From: Mactromeris polynyma
Taxonomy: Eukaryota > Mollusca > Bivalvia > Venerida > Mactridae
Assembly (NCBI GenBank): GCA_032209605.1
Contig: JASFXZ010000010.1
Span: 7,709,385-7,773,384, forward strand
Length of the DNA stretch: 64,000 nucleotides
Reading direction: 5' to 3'
The notes beneath the pieces are model-generated. The model was not told where the DNA came from, did not search any database, and worked only from the letters and a program-made list of their open reading frames with translations. A program made the position numbers and the translations under genes. Positions 1 to 12,010 of this stretch are shown piece by piece. Positions within the stretch are counted from its first letter, which is position 1; every line of letters begins with the position of its first letter.

Positions 1-92
1 TGCGGATTGTAGTAACAAGGGTCTCTTTCGTTTGTTGCAATATAAATCAACTACATGTATCTAGTGAATATTTGTATTTGACTTTACCACAG

Positions 93-1160
93 ATATGATA
101 GCAATTCCTGACTTCGCTGCTGGTGCTATGGAAAACTGGGGTTTGATAACATACAGAGAGACTGCTATGTTGTATGAACCTGGTGTATCATCAGAGGGAA
201 ATCTACAAAGAGTCAAAGTTGTTGTAGCGCATGAACTTGCACATCAGGTAAAGTGAGGCAATATTTTTTGCTAATAAGGCACAGTATAGTGATATTATTT
301 ATGATGTATAATTCTGCCTTACATAGAAGTAGACCCGGACAAGGCATATGTTCTCCATTACAATTATTGAAGTAAAATGTATTTGAAGTCATTTGTCCTT
401 CACTTTTCACCCACATGGGGTTGTCCATTGAATGCAGAGGAACATGTAAGTACTGTTGTGGTATTTCTGGAGCTCTTGCTGTGTTAAACTGACTAACAAA
501 TATAATTGAGGAACTGTTTGGAAATGGGGTAAAACTTCTATCATCAATTAATATAAAAGGTATTCAATGATATGCAGTCGGACGTCGTTCACTCGAATTC
601 ATCAGGTCCAAAAGTTTATTTTGAATAATTTCTGATTTCGAATAGCCCATTTCATTTCCTTGTGCATAAAAATATAATAAATTCTGTCCTGACCAGATAT
701 TGTTTTCGGATGATATCAAGTATTCGGTTAGAAGGTTGTCAAATAAACGAGGTCCGACTGTAAGTGTTTGATAGCATTTCTGTCTTTTTTGGAATTGTTG
801 CTATTTTTATTTCTACATTTCTATAAAGTCATTGTGTGTCGCTACTGCTTATCATCATCACGCCATGTTGTATGATTCCTGCATTTGTTTATGTTTCTTC
901 TTGTCATTTAGCCCTTTCTTATGAGATATTTAAATCTTGGATGTTCATACAGATGATGTTGTCTGTAACACAAACATACGCTACAGTTTGTATGTATATG
1001 TATATGTTTAAGAACTAAAAATTACCATTTCTGTTTGATATTTCAGTGGTTCGGAGATTTAGTGACAATGAAGTGGTGGGATGACTTGTGGTTGAACGAA
1101 GGCTTCGCTAGTTTTGTTGAGTATATGGGAGTGGATCATGTTAGCCCCGACTTCAAAATG
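93..1160 (+). CDS. Aminopeptidase active-site exons (GAMEN and HEXXH...E)
   Basis: Exon 93-247 reads ...[19 protein letters not shown]... and ends exactly after HELAHQ. Exon 1047-1160 continues [20 protein letters not shown]. In M1 peptidases the two histidines of HEXXH and the glutamate of NEGF bind zinc, the HEXXH glutamate is the general base, and GAMEN fixes the free N-terminus of the substrate. All these residues are present, so the enzyme should be catalytically competent. The two motif exons are separated by an 800-bp intron that contains a MITE-like element at 575-760. Confidence 0.95.
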
Positions 1161-4100
1161 GTTAGCTTTAAATTTTTTAGTTTAAGTTCAAATTTATTTT
1201 ACATTGATTGTGGCACAAGTTATTACAACTTATAATAATCACTGTCAATGACGGCTTACTGGGTTACTAATCAGTATTTGTGCTATGTTTACTGCATTGA
1301 AATTAAATGGATTTCATTAGTTTGTTTTAATACCTGAAACTGCAGCCTCAAGACGAGATCTTGTCTGAAAACTTTATTTGTTGACTTTAATTGTGGACTG
1401 TTTCGAAATACTCTTTAATTGATGTTATTTTTTCATATTTTTGCACTGTTTTTTTTAGTTTGAACAGTTTGTGTTTGACTTGTATGAAGTGTTTGACATT
1501 GACTCTCTCACTACATCTCATCCTATTTATGTAGAGGTGTACAATCCTGATGAAATCAATGAAATATTTGACACGATATCTTATGCAAAGGTTTGTACTG
1601 TTTTTTAACTAACTTATTGTTTTGCATGTGTTTTACTGCAGTCCGATTTTTAAGCTCCCCAAAGGAGCATATAGCCGTCACTTTGTCTGTGCGTGTGTCC
1701 ATCCCACATCCATATCTACGCTATTTCTTAACAACCAACAACTGGAATTCAATGAAACTTTATGGATAGCTGTACTTTCAAGAGGAGATGAGCATATTAA
1801 CTGGTTCAATGATTTTTCACATTACTTCAGGAAGCATCCATTAGTTTGATACAGGGAACTTCCATTGGTCCTACTGTTGTATACATGTATACCTGTCTCG
1901 GTTGATTTGACCTTGAACATTTGTTGAATGAGTCTATATGGTCAGATAGGTACTGTACTATGAATTTAACTATTGGCTATAGTAGGATACAGATTTACCT
2001 GAAATCAAGTTTTTCGAGTTACATGTACTTGCTATAAATATGATATTTGATGATTTAATTTGCCAATTTACCTACATTGGACATGGTCTTACTACGAAGG
2101 TCAACCATGCGACTTGCAACAGGTGAAAAAAATTGACCTATACCAAAATGTACATATAACAACAGAGATATTGTTGCTGTTTGGTTTGGTTACATTAAAT
2201 TACAGCAATTCTTTGATTACTTTCTTCCCCATCCATAAGAAAAACTACTTTAACATGGGAAATAAATAAAATGTCTGCAACAAATCCAATCTGACTTTAG
2301 CTTACAATCAGACAAGTTGTTGTCTCATTTAAAGTAAATTAAATTTCTGTTTACCTGAAATGAATATCACAGACTGTTTTTGAACTGGTAGGGAATATCT
2401 CACAGTATAATATTTGTGGATTTTGAACTAAAACTGTATTTGAGTCTAGATGTAGAACAAACCAGAATATCCACTGGTAAGCCAAGTTCAAGTGAACTCA
2501 TATCTTGTCGTACTTGTTTAATTTATTTTTATCGCTAACGTGTCATCGTATGCTTGCATGTTTATTGTTATTCTGAATTGCATCTGTGTGTTTTGTTTGT
2601 ATACTATTTCTTTGATTTTTCCATTAATTCAGGGTGGAAGTGTCATTCGAATGATGAGATTTTTCCTTGGTGAAGATACATTCAAAAAAGGACTTCAGGT
2701 ATTTTGAGAATTGAGAGAATTTTGGGCTCAGACTTATCCATTCTGATTGTTGTCAAGTCAGCTAGCTGCAGCGTGACATAGTAGTTAGAATGACTGTTCA
2801 GTGTGTACCTGAGTTGTGCATTGTTTATTGTGTAACTACATACAATAGTACATATTGCCAAAGCTTGAAATGATGACTTATTTTAAGAAGCCTATTTACA
2901 TAAAACATTGATTAGCGTTTTAGCCGACACTGAATTCAATGTAGTTATATCATGGTGGTTGCCTTAATACAATGAGTATATAAACTATATATTACTTTTC
3001 TTACAGAATTACCTCAGCAGCAGAAAATATCAGAATGCTGATCATAATGACTTGTGGAATGCTTTGGAAGAGGTAATGTGTGTTGATATGTAAATTTAAT
3101 GTTTAGTAAAGATGTGTTATATAAATAAAGCACTTTCTTACAGTCTCCACAGAATGGTATTATAACATTTGTATTTTTATTTGTGTTTAATTAGTAAAAA
3201 ATAATGTTGTAAGTAAGCATTGTTTTCTTAAAGATTAGTTGAGTAATTTACATTAACTTTAGCAATATTTGTCTGATATTGTGGCATGTAATTGTTTTCC
3301 AGCAAGCAACAAAAGAAGGAAAGCACTTAGAGGTTAGGAAGATTTTGGATACTTGGATTCTACAGATGAATTATCCAGTGGTGACAATTTCTAAAGATGG
3401 CAATGGACATATAAAACTTACGCAAGAAAGGTTTCTAAAGGATAAAGATGCCAAAGATCCAGGCAACTATGTTTCTCCTTATAAGTAAGTACTGTATAGG
3501 ATTGACAAGCTTCCAGTGGAATCTGATAAACATGCCATCTACCTTAGTCTGCCAGACAACCAAGTCGGTTGACCAACAGTTCTCTCCCTTAGGTTGCTTT
3601 TCCAGTGGAAATTACTGCATCAAGCATACAGCCATATATTTTTATCTACAAATTGAGAAAAAATAATTAAATGAAAGTTATTTCACAAGTTTGAACAGGA
3701 TTCAAGACTTGAAATAAAAGTAAATAAACCATTGATGATACTGTCGGAGAAATGTGTTACTGGTGCTGTGAGCATGCTCATAATACTTTAGTTGCTTTGT
3801 ATAGGGCGCTCTTATGGTATATGAAATCAAATTGTAAATACTGCCAAATATAGGTCCATTTTCATTTGTGTTAAAAGTACTTACATTAAGTTGGGAATAG
3901 AGAGCTGCTCAGGTAAGTACTTGCTACATGTAATTTCATGTTATTACTTTGATGCAATGGTAACTGCATTATGTGTCTTACTTGCTTTCCGTTGATGTAG
4001 ATATACTTGTACTTGCATTGCATGCTATTATTTCAGTTATCAGTGGAAGATTCCTGTTACATATACAACAAGTCGAGGTATCAAATTCAATCACACAGAT

Positions 4101-7100
4101 GCTGATGTCATCTGGCTCAATGACAAGCAATCAGGTACTAGAGTATTATACTTACTTTCTACCAAACTGTACTGAACAGGTGTGTGTCTGCGTCATTATT
4201 CTCCAGAAACGCAGTTTGAAGGGGGTATATTGGAGTGAGTCAGTTGGTTGGTCATTGCCATAAGTAACCTACTTCCACTGTTTTCAAGTGCTTCTAATGA
4301 AACTTTATATATCTGCTCATTATGCAGTCTTAATGTGCATGACGTTTTTATGCCCACACAAAACTTATGTCGTTCATAATCTCCTGAATTGTTGGACCTA
4401 CAGCTTTCAAACTTTATATAAAAGTATATCAGTATGTGAAGTTGTGCACCTTGGTTTCGCGTCCCTCTACTCCAAAGGAAAATTTAGTTATACATCTTCG
4501 AGTGAGTAAAATGAGGACAGCTGTGTCCCATGGACACAATTTTAGTTTTTGAGTCAGTCCAAGTAGTGCTCAGTTATGCATCCTTTGACTTGCACAAAAT
4601 GGGTACACTGAATCTTTTGAGCTTGGAAGTTTGTAGCACAAAACCGCACTGTTGAATGGCTTTCAATGACAATAATCACCATGAAGTGTGCATTTGTATT
4701 TTTTTTTTTCATTCTGTCCAAGTATTATAAAGTTTAGGGGCCTCATACTGAGACAAAATGTGAACACTGACATTATTGGTCAAGGGTTTTTGTGTTTCTA
4801 TTTGTGTGTGTTACTGTGGGACTGTACTTGTTTCCTCTGACAAAGCTATTTTGAGGGAGTATTAGTCACTTTCAGTGACAGTTCTAGTTTTTACACTTTT
4901 GTAATGCATTTTAGAAATCCCAAAGTGTTTTTTCTCAACACCTTACTTTAATTGAAATGTTTACATTATTTACAAAATCAGTGTAGGGTGATAATGTGTT
5001 CAGTCATTTTATTCATGATGGTTTGTTTTGTGTTTACAGTGCTTCCTACAGATTCCTATCCAACAGGTGATGATGATTGGGTGATTGGCAATATCTTACA
5101 GTATGGAGTGTATAGAGTCAATTACGATCAAAAGAATTGGGAAAATTTGATAAAACAATTAAACGACAACCATAAGGTATTCTTTTGTATAGATTATGAT
5201 ATTTTCATACTACAATGTACTTGATTTTATTCAGAATATTTAGTGTCTTGAAATTACAGTTTATACCATTTTATTATTAAATTCCCCAGTTAACTCTTGT
5301 TATAGACAAATGAAAAATATATTTTTAAAATAGTGTTGATTGGCATTATGCAATCAAATTGTGCTTTTCAACGTCTGTCAGCTTATGAAGACATTGTGGA
5401 GTATGTTTGTCACTCAATGTTTGATCAATATTTCTAGAAATCATAAGACTGATTGATTGTTATTTATGCTTTCAGGTGATAAATGTCTTAAATCGAGGCC
5501 AGATCATTGATGACTCATTTGGACTAGCTCAGTATGGTTTTGTCTTTCATATTTTTACTATTTTTTACTTCTTTTTTAATTCAAGATATAGCTGAGTTTT
5601 ATAAAAGTCACATTACATGTGCAGTGTTTTACCTGACTTCATGTGTTGATGGAGAAAATAATGGTATGGCAAAGAGATGTTATTAACTCCGTTGTTTATG
5701 TACAGTTTAGGCTAGCAAAAGGTTTACCCAGTTTTTATGAATCTCGAAGTGAGACATTTAGTAATATTGCACTGTTTGTCTGTATTTTTGTAAGTTGGTA
5801 ATTTGTCCATCTGTACAAATACTTCATATCTCAGCTGTTACTTTTAAAGATTTAATAGATTCCTATAAAGCTTGACACAAAATATGCTTACAAATGATCA
5901 GCATTTTGTGGAGTTGTGTTGTTCATAAGGGTCAGGTATGTACCTTCACAGAACCTGGCTAGGGCTTTTGACTTTGGAGAATTCTACCCTTTTAATGACA
6001 TCTCTTTCTGTATATCTGTGTTTGCATTCGTGTATCTATACATCACCTATGATTGTACGTGTTGCAATTTCTACATATAGTAACATTCACCATTAATTAA
6101 GCAACTGAAATGCTTAGTCTTGCTGGATGTTTTGTATGATGTCATTTTTATATGCCTGTCTCAAGAGATGGGCCGAATTATGGGATCACTTGTGGTGGGT
6201 GGGCTGGCGGCGGCATTCATGTCTGCTCTCTAACTCAAACAATATTTATTGGATCATCATCAAACTTGGTCACAATGTTCATGGGCAAAAATACCATTCA
6301 AGCTCGATAATCAGCCATTGCTTTAGGCCTTCTGGAGTTATGGCCCTTGAATTATCCACAAATCATGTTATGACCCTTGTCCACTCTATTAACATTTATT
6401 GGATCTTCTCCAAACTTAGCCACAATGTTCATGGGCATATTATTTCATTCCAGTTTAATAAACAGCCTAATCACCACAGTCACTCTGAAGTTATGGCCCT
6501 TGAATTATACAAAATTTAGGAAATAAAAGTGTTATCAAAATATTTTCAGTTTAATTTTGCAACCTCAAGTTCATGATGAACATATTTTGTGACAGTTTAG
6601 TACTAATTACACATTACATGTTTCGTAACAGAGCCAAGTTGTTGTCAATGGAAACAGCTTTGAAAACATTAGACTACCTTAGTGACGAGGAAGAGTATGT
6701 ACCCTGGGTAGCTGCCGGTTCTCAGCTTGGTTACATTCATAAAATGATTGCTGATACAGAACTGTATGGAGCGTTTGAGGTATTCAATAGTTTTGTTATT
6801 ACCAAATGGTCTCTGCACTTAGCATTTTCCTAAGCCTCTAATTCTTTTGGAAACTTTGTCTATACTTGCATGGTACTATTTCTGAAACTTTACTAACAGA
6901 TTTTAACCGCATGAGCATTGTGAATATCCGAGCTAGGTTTAAAACATTGGTGAAATAACAATGTTACAGCTTGATGGATTATTTTATCCCTTCAGAGATT
7001 TATGCAAGAGAAGATCCAGACTCAGTTTAATAGACTAGGGATGAATAACACTGGATCAAATCATCTGACATCATACATTCGATCAGAAATTTCAAGTCAT

Positions 7101-10100
7101 GCATGTGGATATGATATAAAAAAATGTACTGATGAAGCAAAGGATCTATTGGCCAAGTATATGGCGAACCCTAAGGTCAATCCGTGAGTATATCTGCCTT
7201 CATTTTTTCCAAAAATAAAAACTTGTAAAGAATTTGTTTCGTACTAGATAAACATATTCGATATTATTACTTGAAACATGTCACCAACCTTCTTTAATGC
7301 TCGAAGGTACGAAAGATCATATTTCCAAAACATTGTTAAAATTATTATATATTGTTGATAAGACAAGTTATTTTGTATTGTCATTTTATTGAAATAAACG
7401 ATTCAAAAAAAAAAGAATTGTTTATTATCGATGAATTGATAATAATTACACTCTTGGAGGTATAGTGGTTTTGGGTTGCTACACCTGACACGCGATCTGA
7501 AGGAAGTGAGTTCCAATCAAGTCTGGTTCACAATTCCTGAGCGAGGTGCACACATTTACTGTTTAGTAACCGTGGACTTAGTCCTCGAAAGTAATTAATA
7601 TAAGTTATAAAATTGCTTCACAATTGATGTAAAAGAAGTGTTAAAACTAATTCAACTCTTTCATTAAATGCCTGATTGCAACTGTTCTTTAGTTTGTTCT
7701 CATTTATTTTACATCGATTGTGAAATAAGCTACAACATACTGCGTATTAAAAAATCTTGTTGAAAACAACCTTGGTAGTCTAGAACTACGCTTGACTGGA
7801 ACTAGTATCGTCAGTCACAACAAGTTCAAGCCAATGAAAGTCCATTGTATTACAACTTTTATCACTCTGGATGACTGCAACTGTTTGTAGTACATACATG
7901 TTGTTTGGTTTAAACATGTCCTTGGTTTCTGGGTTTTACATGTTAAGCTTCCCTTATTTTGAATATAACTAATACAACCCTCTATTAGTCATAGATAATT
8001 GTTATTTAAAATCTACAAGGAATGTGCTACAGATATTTTCAACTGTACCATATCAAGAACATGTAATGAACTTGTTCTCATCGTTAATAATGTTTTTTTT
8101 AGAGTTGACCCTGGCTTGAAGTCCACCGTATATTGTACTGCATTGAGAGAAGGTGGAGAGAAAGAATGGGACTTTATATATAATCTTTACTTGACTGCTT
8201 CGGTCCAAGCTGAAAAATCACGTCTACTTAGTGCTCTGTCTTGTACAAGGAAACCATGGATGCTGAATAGGTGAGTTAACTCCTTGCAGGAAAAATCAGG
8301 TAGGAGGGACAATGGTCCAATCAAACATCCTATATTGTAACTTGTATGTTATGTCCCTTCAAACAAATGCGATTTTATAAATAAACATAGAGAACGCATT
8401 CTGAATAATTACATCATTAGTAGTTGCATAGTTGCTTTAAACAAGATGCATTGTTAAGAGTCATTATTTTATTTTCACATGTGGTGACACTTCCGTATTT
8501 CAAGTTTTTATGAGGTACCTTGTGGTACATTTGCTATATTGTAGAATAGTGATGCGAATATCACTGAGTTCATGTAATTCTCATACATGCTATAACCTAA
8601 ACATTGCTTACAACTTCTGTATCCTGGTAATTGTTCAAAACCTGGGGACTTATTCACAGACATTTTAAGACTGAAACTTAGAATTAGACTTTAAATTTGC
8701 AAAAAAGTATGTTTACCATCCTTTTGTTTTCATCACATCTAAATGAATGAAATTTGGTCTATAATGTTATAACAACGTAGGAGCATAAAGAACCATTTAA
8801 GATATTAAAGTCCGAGTCTGAATATTAGTCTTAAAATGTTTATGAATAAGGCCCAAGGTTTCATGACATTGCTGTGTTTCTTGTTATATAACTTCATGAC
8901 ATTACTGTGTTTCTTATTATATAACTTCATGACATTGCTGTGTTTCTTGTTATATAACTTCATGACATTGCTGTGTTTCTTATTATATAACTTCATGACA
9001 TTGCTGTGTTTCTTATTATATAACTTCATGACATTGCTGTGTTTCTTGTTATTTAACTTCATGACATTGCTGTGTTTCTTGTTATATAACTTCATGACAT
9101 TGCTGTGTTTCTTCGTATATAACTTCATGACATTGCTGTGTTTCTTGTTTTATAACTTCATGACATTGCTGTGTTTCTTATTATATAACTTCATGACATT
9201 GCTGTGTTTCTTATTATATAACTTCATGACATTGCTGTGTTTCTTGTTATATAACTTCATGACATTGCTGTGTTTCTTATTATATAACTTCATGACATTG
9301 CTGTGTTTCTTATTATATAACTTCATGACATTGCTGTGTTTCTTGTTATTTAACTTCATGACATTGCTGTGTTTCTTGTTATATAACTTCATGACATTGC
9401 TGTGTTTCTTGTTATTTAACTTCATGACATTGCTGTGTTTCTTATTATATAACTTCATGACATTGCTGTGTTTCTTATTATATAACTTCATGACATTGCT
9501 GTGTTTCTTGTTATTTAACTTCATGACATTGCTGTGTTTCTTGTTATATAACTTCATGACATTGCTGTGTTTCTTCGTATATAACTTCATGACATTGCTG
9601 TGTTTCTTGTTTTATAACTTCATGACATTGCTGTGTTTCTTGTTATATAAATTCATGACATTGCTGTTTCGTGTTATATAACTTCATGACATTGTTGTGT
9701 TTCGTGTTATCTAACTTCATGACATTGTTGTGTTTCTTCTTATATAACTTCATGACATTGTTGTGTTTCTTCTTATATAACTTCATGACATTGTTGTGTT
9801 TCTTCTTATATAACTTCATGACATTGCTGTGTTTCTTCTTATATAACCTAATGGTTATTTTTCTGTCATACAGATGGCTTGAGTATGCAATGGATCCCAG
9901 TATTGTTAGAAAGCAAGATGCATATCGTGTGTTTATTAATGTTGGAAGTAATATTGTTGGTAGAGCTGTTGCGTGGGATTTCTTTCAATCTAACTGGGAT
10001 TCTATATTTGAGAAGTAAGTCTTGACGTTATCAACAATGAATGAATGAGACAATGATATTTTTTAGAATATTTTTTTTTCGATATTTTTGAAAATGAATC

Positions 10101-11448
10101 ACATGACAATCATATTAAACTTATAGCGGTGACTTTCTGGTGGTGAAGTTTCTCACAGTCTTAGTACATGAACTAAGGAGAGGATGATTGCATCCTTTGT
10201 CAAAGGGTTTGCTGTATGACTATTTGTGTGGATTATGAACAGTTAGACCTGGGTTTAAACATCTGACCAGTGAGCTAAGAAGACGTTGGCTTTACTCGAC
10301 TCTGTTTTGCACATAATCTGCTCAAAAGAAAATAAAATGGTCACCATGACATACATATTCTGAATGCAACTAAGCTTCTATTATGCCTGATAAAGGGTTT
10401 GCTATCTTTTTGTCCGATATTCTTGACATAGGGGTCATCATTTTTCAACACTCTACTGTTGTAATGTTTTATTAAGCTTGAAACTTGATTGATACTTATT
10501 TTGTATTGAAATTCAACGCTACGATGTTTGATGAAATATTGAACTTAGTAAACCCTTGACTTGGCTTTTCCTGTTTTCACTTTCAGATATGGCCAGGGAT
10601 CATTTTCACTGAGTGATATAGTTTATGGTGTTACTTCATCATTTAATACAGAGTTCCAACTGCAAGAGGTATATTTTTGCTGGAAATGCATTTAAACTCT
10701 ATACCATAGTACAACAATTTATATATAAAATAACAATGATAAAGTTGGGTAAATAAAGCATCAAGAGGCAATTGTTTGAATTTAATTTTATTGTCATTTT
10801 ACTTGTGCTGGAGTTCTAAGCTGTTTTTCACCAGTACTACGGTTATGTTATAGCAGTCAGTTGACTTGTGTGGCGGATGTAAAAATTTGCCCCTTACTTC
10901 GTCCAAAGTGTAGTTAACCTTAAACAACTTTATACAAGTTAATTTACATGGAAATGACGTTAGGTCGCTGTGGTGTAGTGGTTAGCATAACGACCCGGGT
11001 TCGAATCCTGGTAGCGCCATTGAACAATTTTTCGTGTTCCTCAAAACATGACTTTATTTTAATCAGCGTTCATGGTTTACCAACTAGTACTGGCCTATTC
11101 TTTCACAAACGCCTGACAATTTCCCAATGTGAAACAGAAGCGGAAAACAAATGACATATATTTATTATCTGCAGTCAAATTGCCTCACTAGGGATTTGAA
11201 CCTTTGACCTCCATCAATCAAGCACTGAATATTATTGAAATTCTAAATCTTGTGCTTTATAAATTATTACAATTGCCCGCACTTTTTGTTTGCAGCTGAA
11301 AGATTTCCAGAGTGCACATCCAGATCTGGGTTCAGGAACACGAGCATTCTCTCAAGTCATTGAAAATACAAGGTCCAGTATTAAATGGATGACAGAAAAT
11401 TATGACATTGTCAAAACATGGTTGGAAAAGTATAAGGATATAAAATAA
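93..11448 (+). CDS. M1 zinc aminopeptidase (aminopeptidase N/A-like), 3' 15 exons
   Basis: Exons read from splice sites and a continuous frame: 93-247, 1047-1160, 1459-1590, 2633-2698, 3007-3072, 3303-3484, 4037-4134, 5040-5176, 5476-5531, 6632-6779, 6996-7183, 8103-8270, 9874-10014, 10587-10668, 11296-11448 (TAA at 11446-11448). They give about 627 residues with no stop or frameshift; all introns are GT-AG. The family removes single N-terminal residues from peptides using one zinc ion; metazoan aminopeptidase N/A members are usually type II membrane ectoenzymes. Visible are the exopeptidase motif GAMEN, zinc motif HELAH, the third ligand in NEGFA 18 residues later, and the ISYAKGG segment holding the transition-state tyrosine. 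The C-terminal ~350 residues match the helical ERAP1_C-type domain. The N-terminal domain and any membrane anchor lie left of the window. Which member (ANPEP, ENPEP or another) is not settled. Confidence 0.93.
575..760. mobile_element. Short inverted-repeat element with Tigger/pogo-like ends
   Basis: The left end reads CAGTCGGACGTCGTT; the reverse complement of the right end reads CAGTCGGACCTCGTT, one mismatch in 15. The 186-bp body has no coding capacity. Termini of the form CAGTCGGACCTCG resemble pogo/Tigger-type Tc1-mariner elements, but no clean TA duplication is left (tg before, ta after). It sits in the intron between the two active-site exons of the aminopeptidase. Confidence 0.5.
1459..4134 (+). 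CDS. Aminopeptidase exons 3-7: end of catalytic domain and beta-sandwich domain
   Basis: Exons 1459-1590, 2633-2698, 3007-3072, 3303-3484 and 4037-4134. The first includes [19 protein letters not shown] and ends with ISYAK; the second begins [17 protein letters not shown], the usual motif around the catalytic tyrosine. The 3303 exon contains [15 protein letters not shown], typical of the junction into the small beta-sandwich domain. The last exon reads [15 protein letters not shown]. The two 66-nt exons are phase 0 and each encode 22 residues. The intron 1591-2632 holds a fragment of an interspersed repeat near 1640-1850; otherwise I see nothing in these introns. Confidence 0.9.
1635..1850. 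repeat. Interspersed repeat fragment in an aminopeptidase intron
   Basis: Contains the self-complementary string AGCTCCCCAAAGGAGC and text typical of mollusc interspersed repeats (tttgtctgtgcgtgtgtcc). No other copy was found in the window. Low confidence. Confidence 0.25.
5040..11448 (+). CDS. Aminopeptidase exons 8-15: C-terminal helical domain and stop
   Basis: Exons 5040-5176 (contains [16 protein letters not shown]), 5476-5531, 6632-6779 ([20 protein letters not shown]), 6996-7183, 8103-8270, 9874-10014, 10587-10668 and 11296-11448. The order and spacing match the C-terminal alpha-helical domain of M1 aminopeptidases, which closes over the active site. The last exon ends WLEKYKDIK then TAA. 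The exon at 9874 begins only 26 bp after a 1-kb minisatellite. Phases agree across all junctions (several split AG|A or AA|A codons), which supports the boundaries to the base. Confidence 0.9.
6140..6530. repeat. Interspersed repeat with an internal ~150-bp duplication
   Basis: Two imperfect units share ATTTATTGGATC, CACAATGTTCATGGGCA and GTTATGGCCCTTGAATTA, offset by about 150 bp (first near 6240, second near 6390). An open frame of 130 codons across it comes from the duplication and has no protein-like features. It lies in the intron between aminopeptidase exons 5476-5531 and 6632-6779. Confidence 0.4.
8859..9847. repeat. 33-bp minisatellite, about 30 copies
   Basis: The unit begins TTCATGACATTGCTGTGTTT and continues with a variable CTTGTTATATAAC-type part; the period is 33 bp. 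Units differ at few sites (cttgtt/cttatt/cttcgt/cttctt, ctg/ttg, tatata/tattta). Because 33 is a multiple of three and the unit has no stop in one frame on either strand, long open frames appear in both directions (+: [11 protein letters not shown] repeated; -: [11 protein letters not shown] repeated). These are not genes. One unit near 9663 lacks 2 bp. The array ends 26 bp before the acceptor of aminopeptidase exon 9874-10014. Confidence 0.97.
10962..11020 (+). repeat. tRNA-like fragment without an anticodon arm (SINE or tRNA pseudogene)
   Basis: It has a box A-like TGGTGTAGTGGTTAGCATAA, a box B GGTTCGAATCC and a 3' GTAGCGCCA that pairs in part with the 5' GGTCGCTG. The span is about 57 nt and the anticodon stem-loop is missing, so it is not a functional tRNA gene. 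The 3' half (GGTTCGAATCCTGGTAGCGC) recurs on the - strand at 53131-53160, so it belongs to a repeated family. Confidence 0.55.
11161..11240 (-). repeat. tRNA-derived SINE fragment
   Basis: Read on the - strand it has GGTCAAAGGTTCAAATCCC (box B-like), followed by GAGGCAATTTGACTGCAGAT. The latter string recurs in the fragments at 58790 and 22786 (ATTTGACTGAAGATAAC type). It is degraded and lies in the last aminopeptidase intron. Confidence 0.4.
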
Positions 11449-12010
11449 CTTGTTACATTGTATACACAGACTTTTGTATCATATATTCCCTAGCTGTACA
11501 TATACTAAACAGATATTCCATGTGTTTGAGACTTACACACAGTTATTGTATATATTGTTGTCTATATAGTTATTATCTCCAGCTGTGAAAGCCGAAGGGG
11601 TTATAGATATTCTGTATACTATTTTGTTTAGGCAGTTACTTTAAATTCACTTGTGGGCATGAAGTAAAAATTGATGTAGTGTTTATTGGCAGGGACTGAA
11701 AGAGCATAGCACAAGAACCATTTATCTTTCTTAAATAATGTTTTAATCATTTGCTTTTTTGTACTGAATTATTGTCTAGACAATGACTTTGTTGCTATGG
11801 AAATGAAACAAGAGCGAGCACTGAATGCAAATATATTTATCCTTTTTGTTCTTTATTTCTCAAAAGATTGCACATATAATTATTTAGCAACTATAAACAT
11901 AGATTAAATATATCTTCTTGCCAAAACAAAAGGTGAGATGGATTCTAAATGTGAAAAATGTATATTTAATCATGTTTTATATCAAATAAAATATTTACAT
12001 AAAGAAACTT
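11449..12010 (+). other. Probable 3' UTR of the aminopeptidase gene
   Basis: AT-rich non-coding sequence follows the stop. A canonical AATAAA lies at 11985-11990, followed within 30 bases by T-rich sequence, so cleavage near 12005-12015 is plausible. Shorter UTRs cannot be excluded without transcript data. Confidence 0.5.
11985..11990 (+). terminator. AATAAA polyadenylation signal candidate
   Basis: Canonical hexamer 537 bases after the aminopeptidase stop, with a T-rich stretch (ctttttttcag, about 12008) downstream. It fits as the main cleavage signal of the + strand gene; this is inference from sequence only. Confidence 0.45.

Noticed and set aside
6127..6519. A 130-codon frame on the + strand
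   Set aside because: It covers an internally duplicated interspersed repeat; no conserved protein features.
8836..10018. Long + strand open frames (281 and 115 codons) and - strand frames (107 and 146 codons) in the 33-bp array
   Set aside because: They are read-throughs of a repeat whose unit length is a multiple of three and which happens to lack stops. Only the end of the 115-codon frame (9874-10014) is real, as an aminopeptidase exon.
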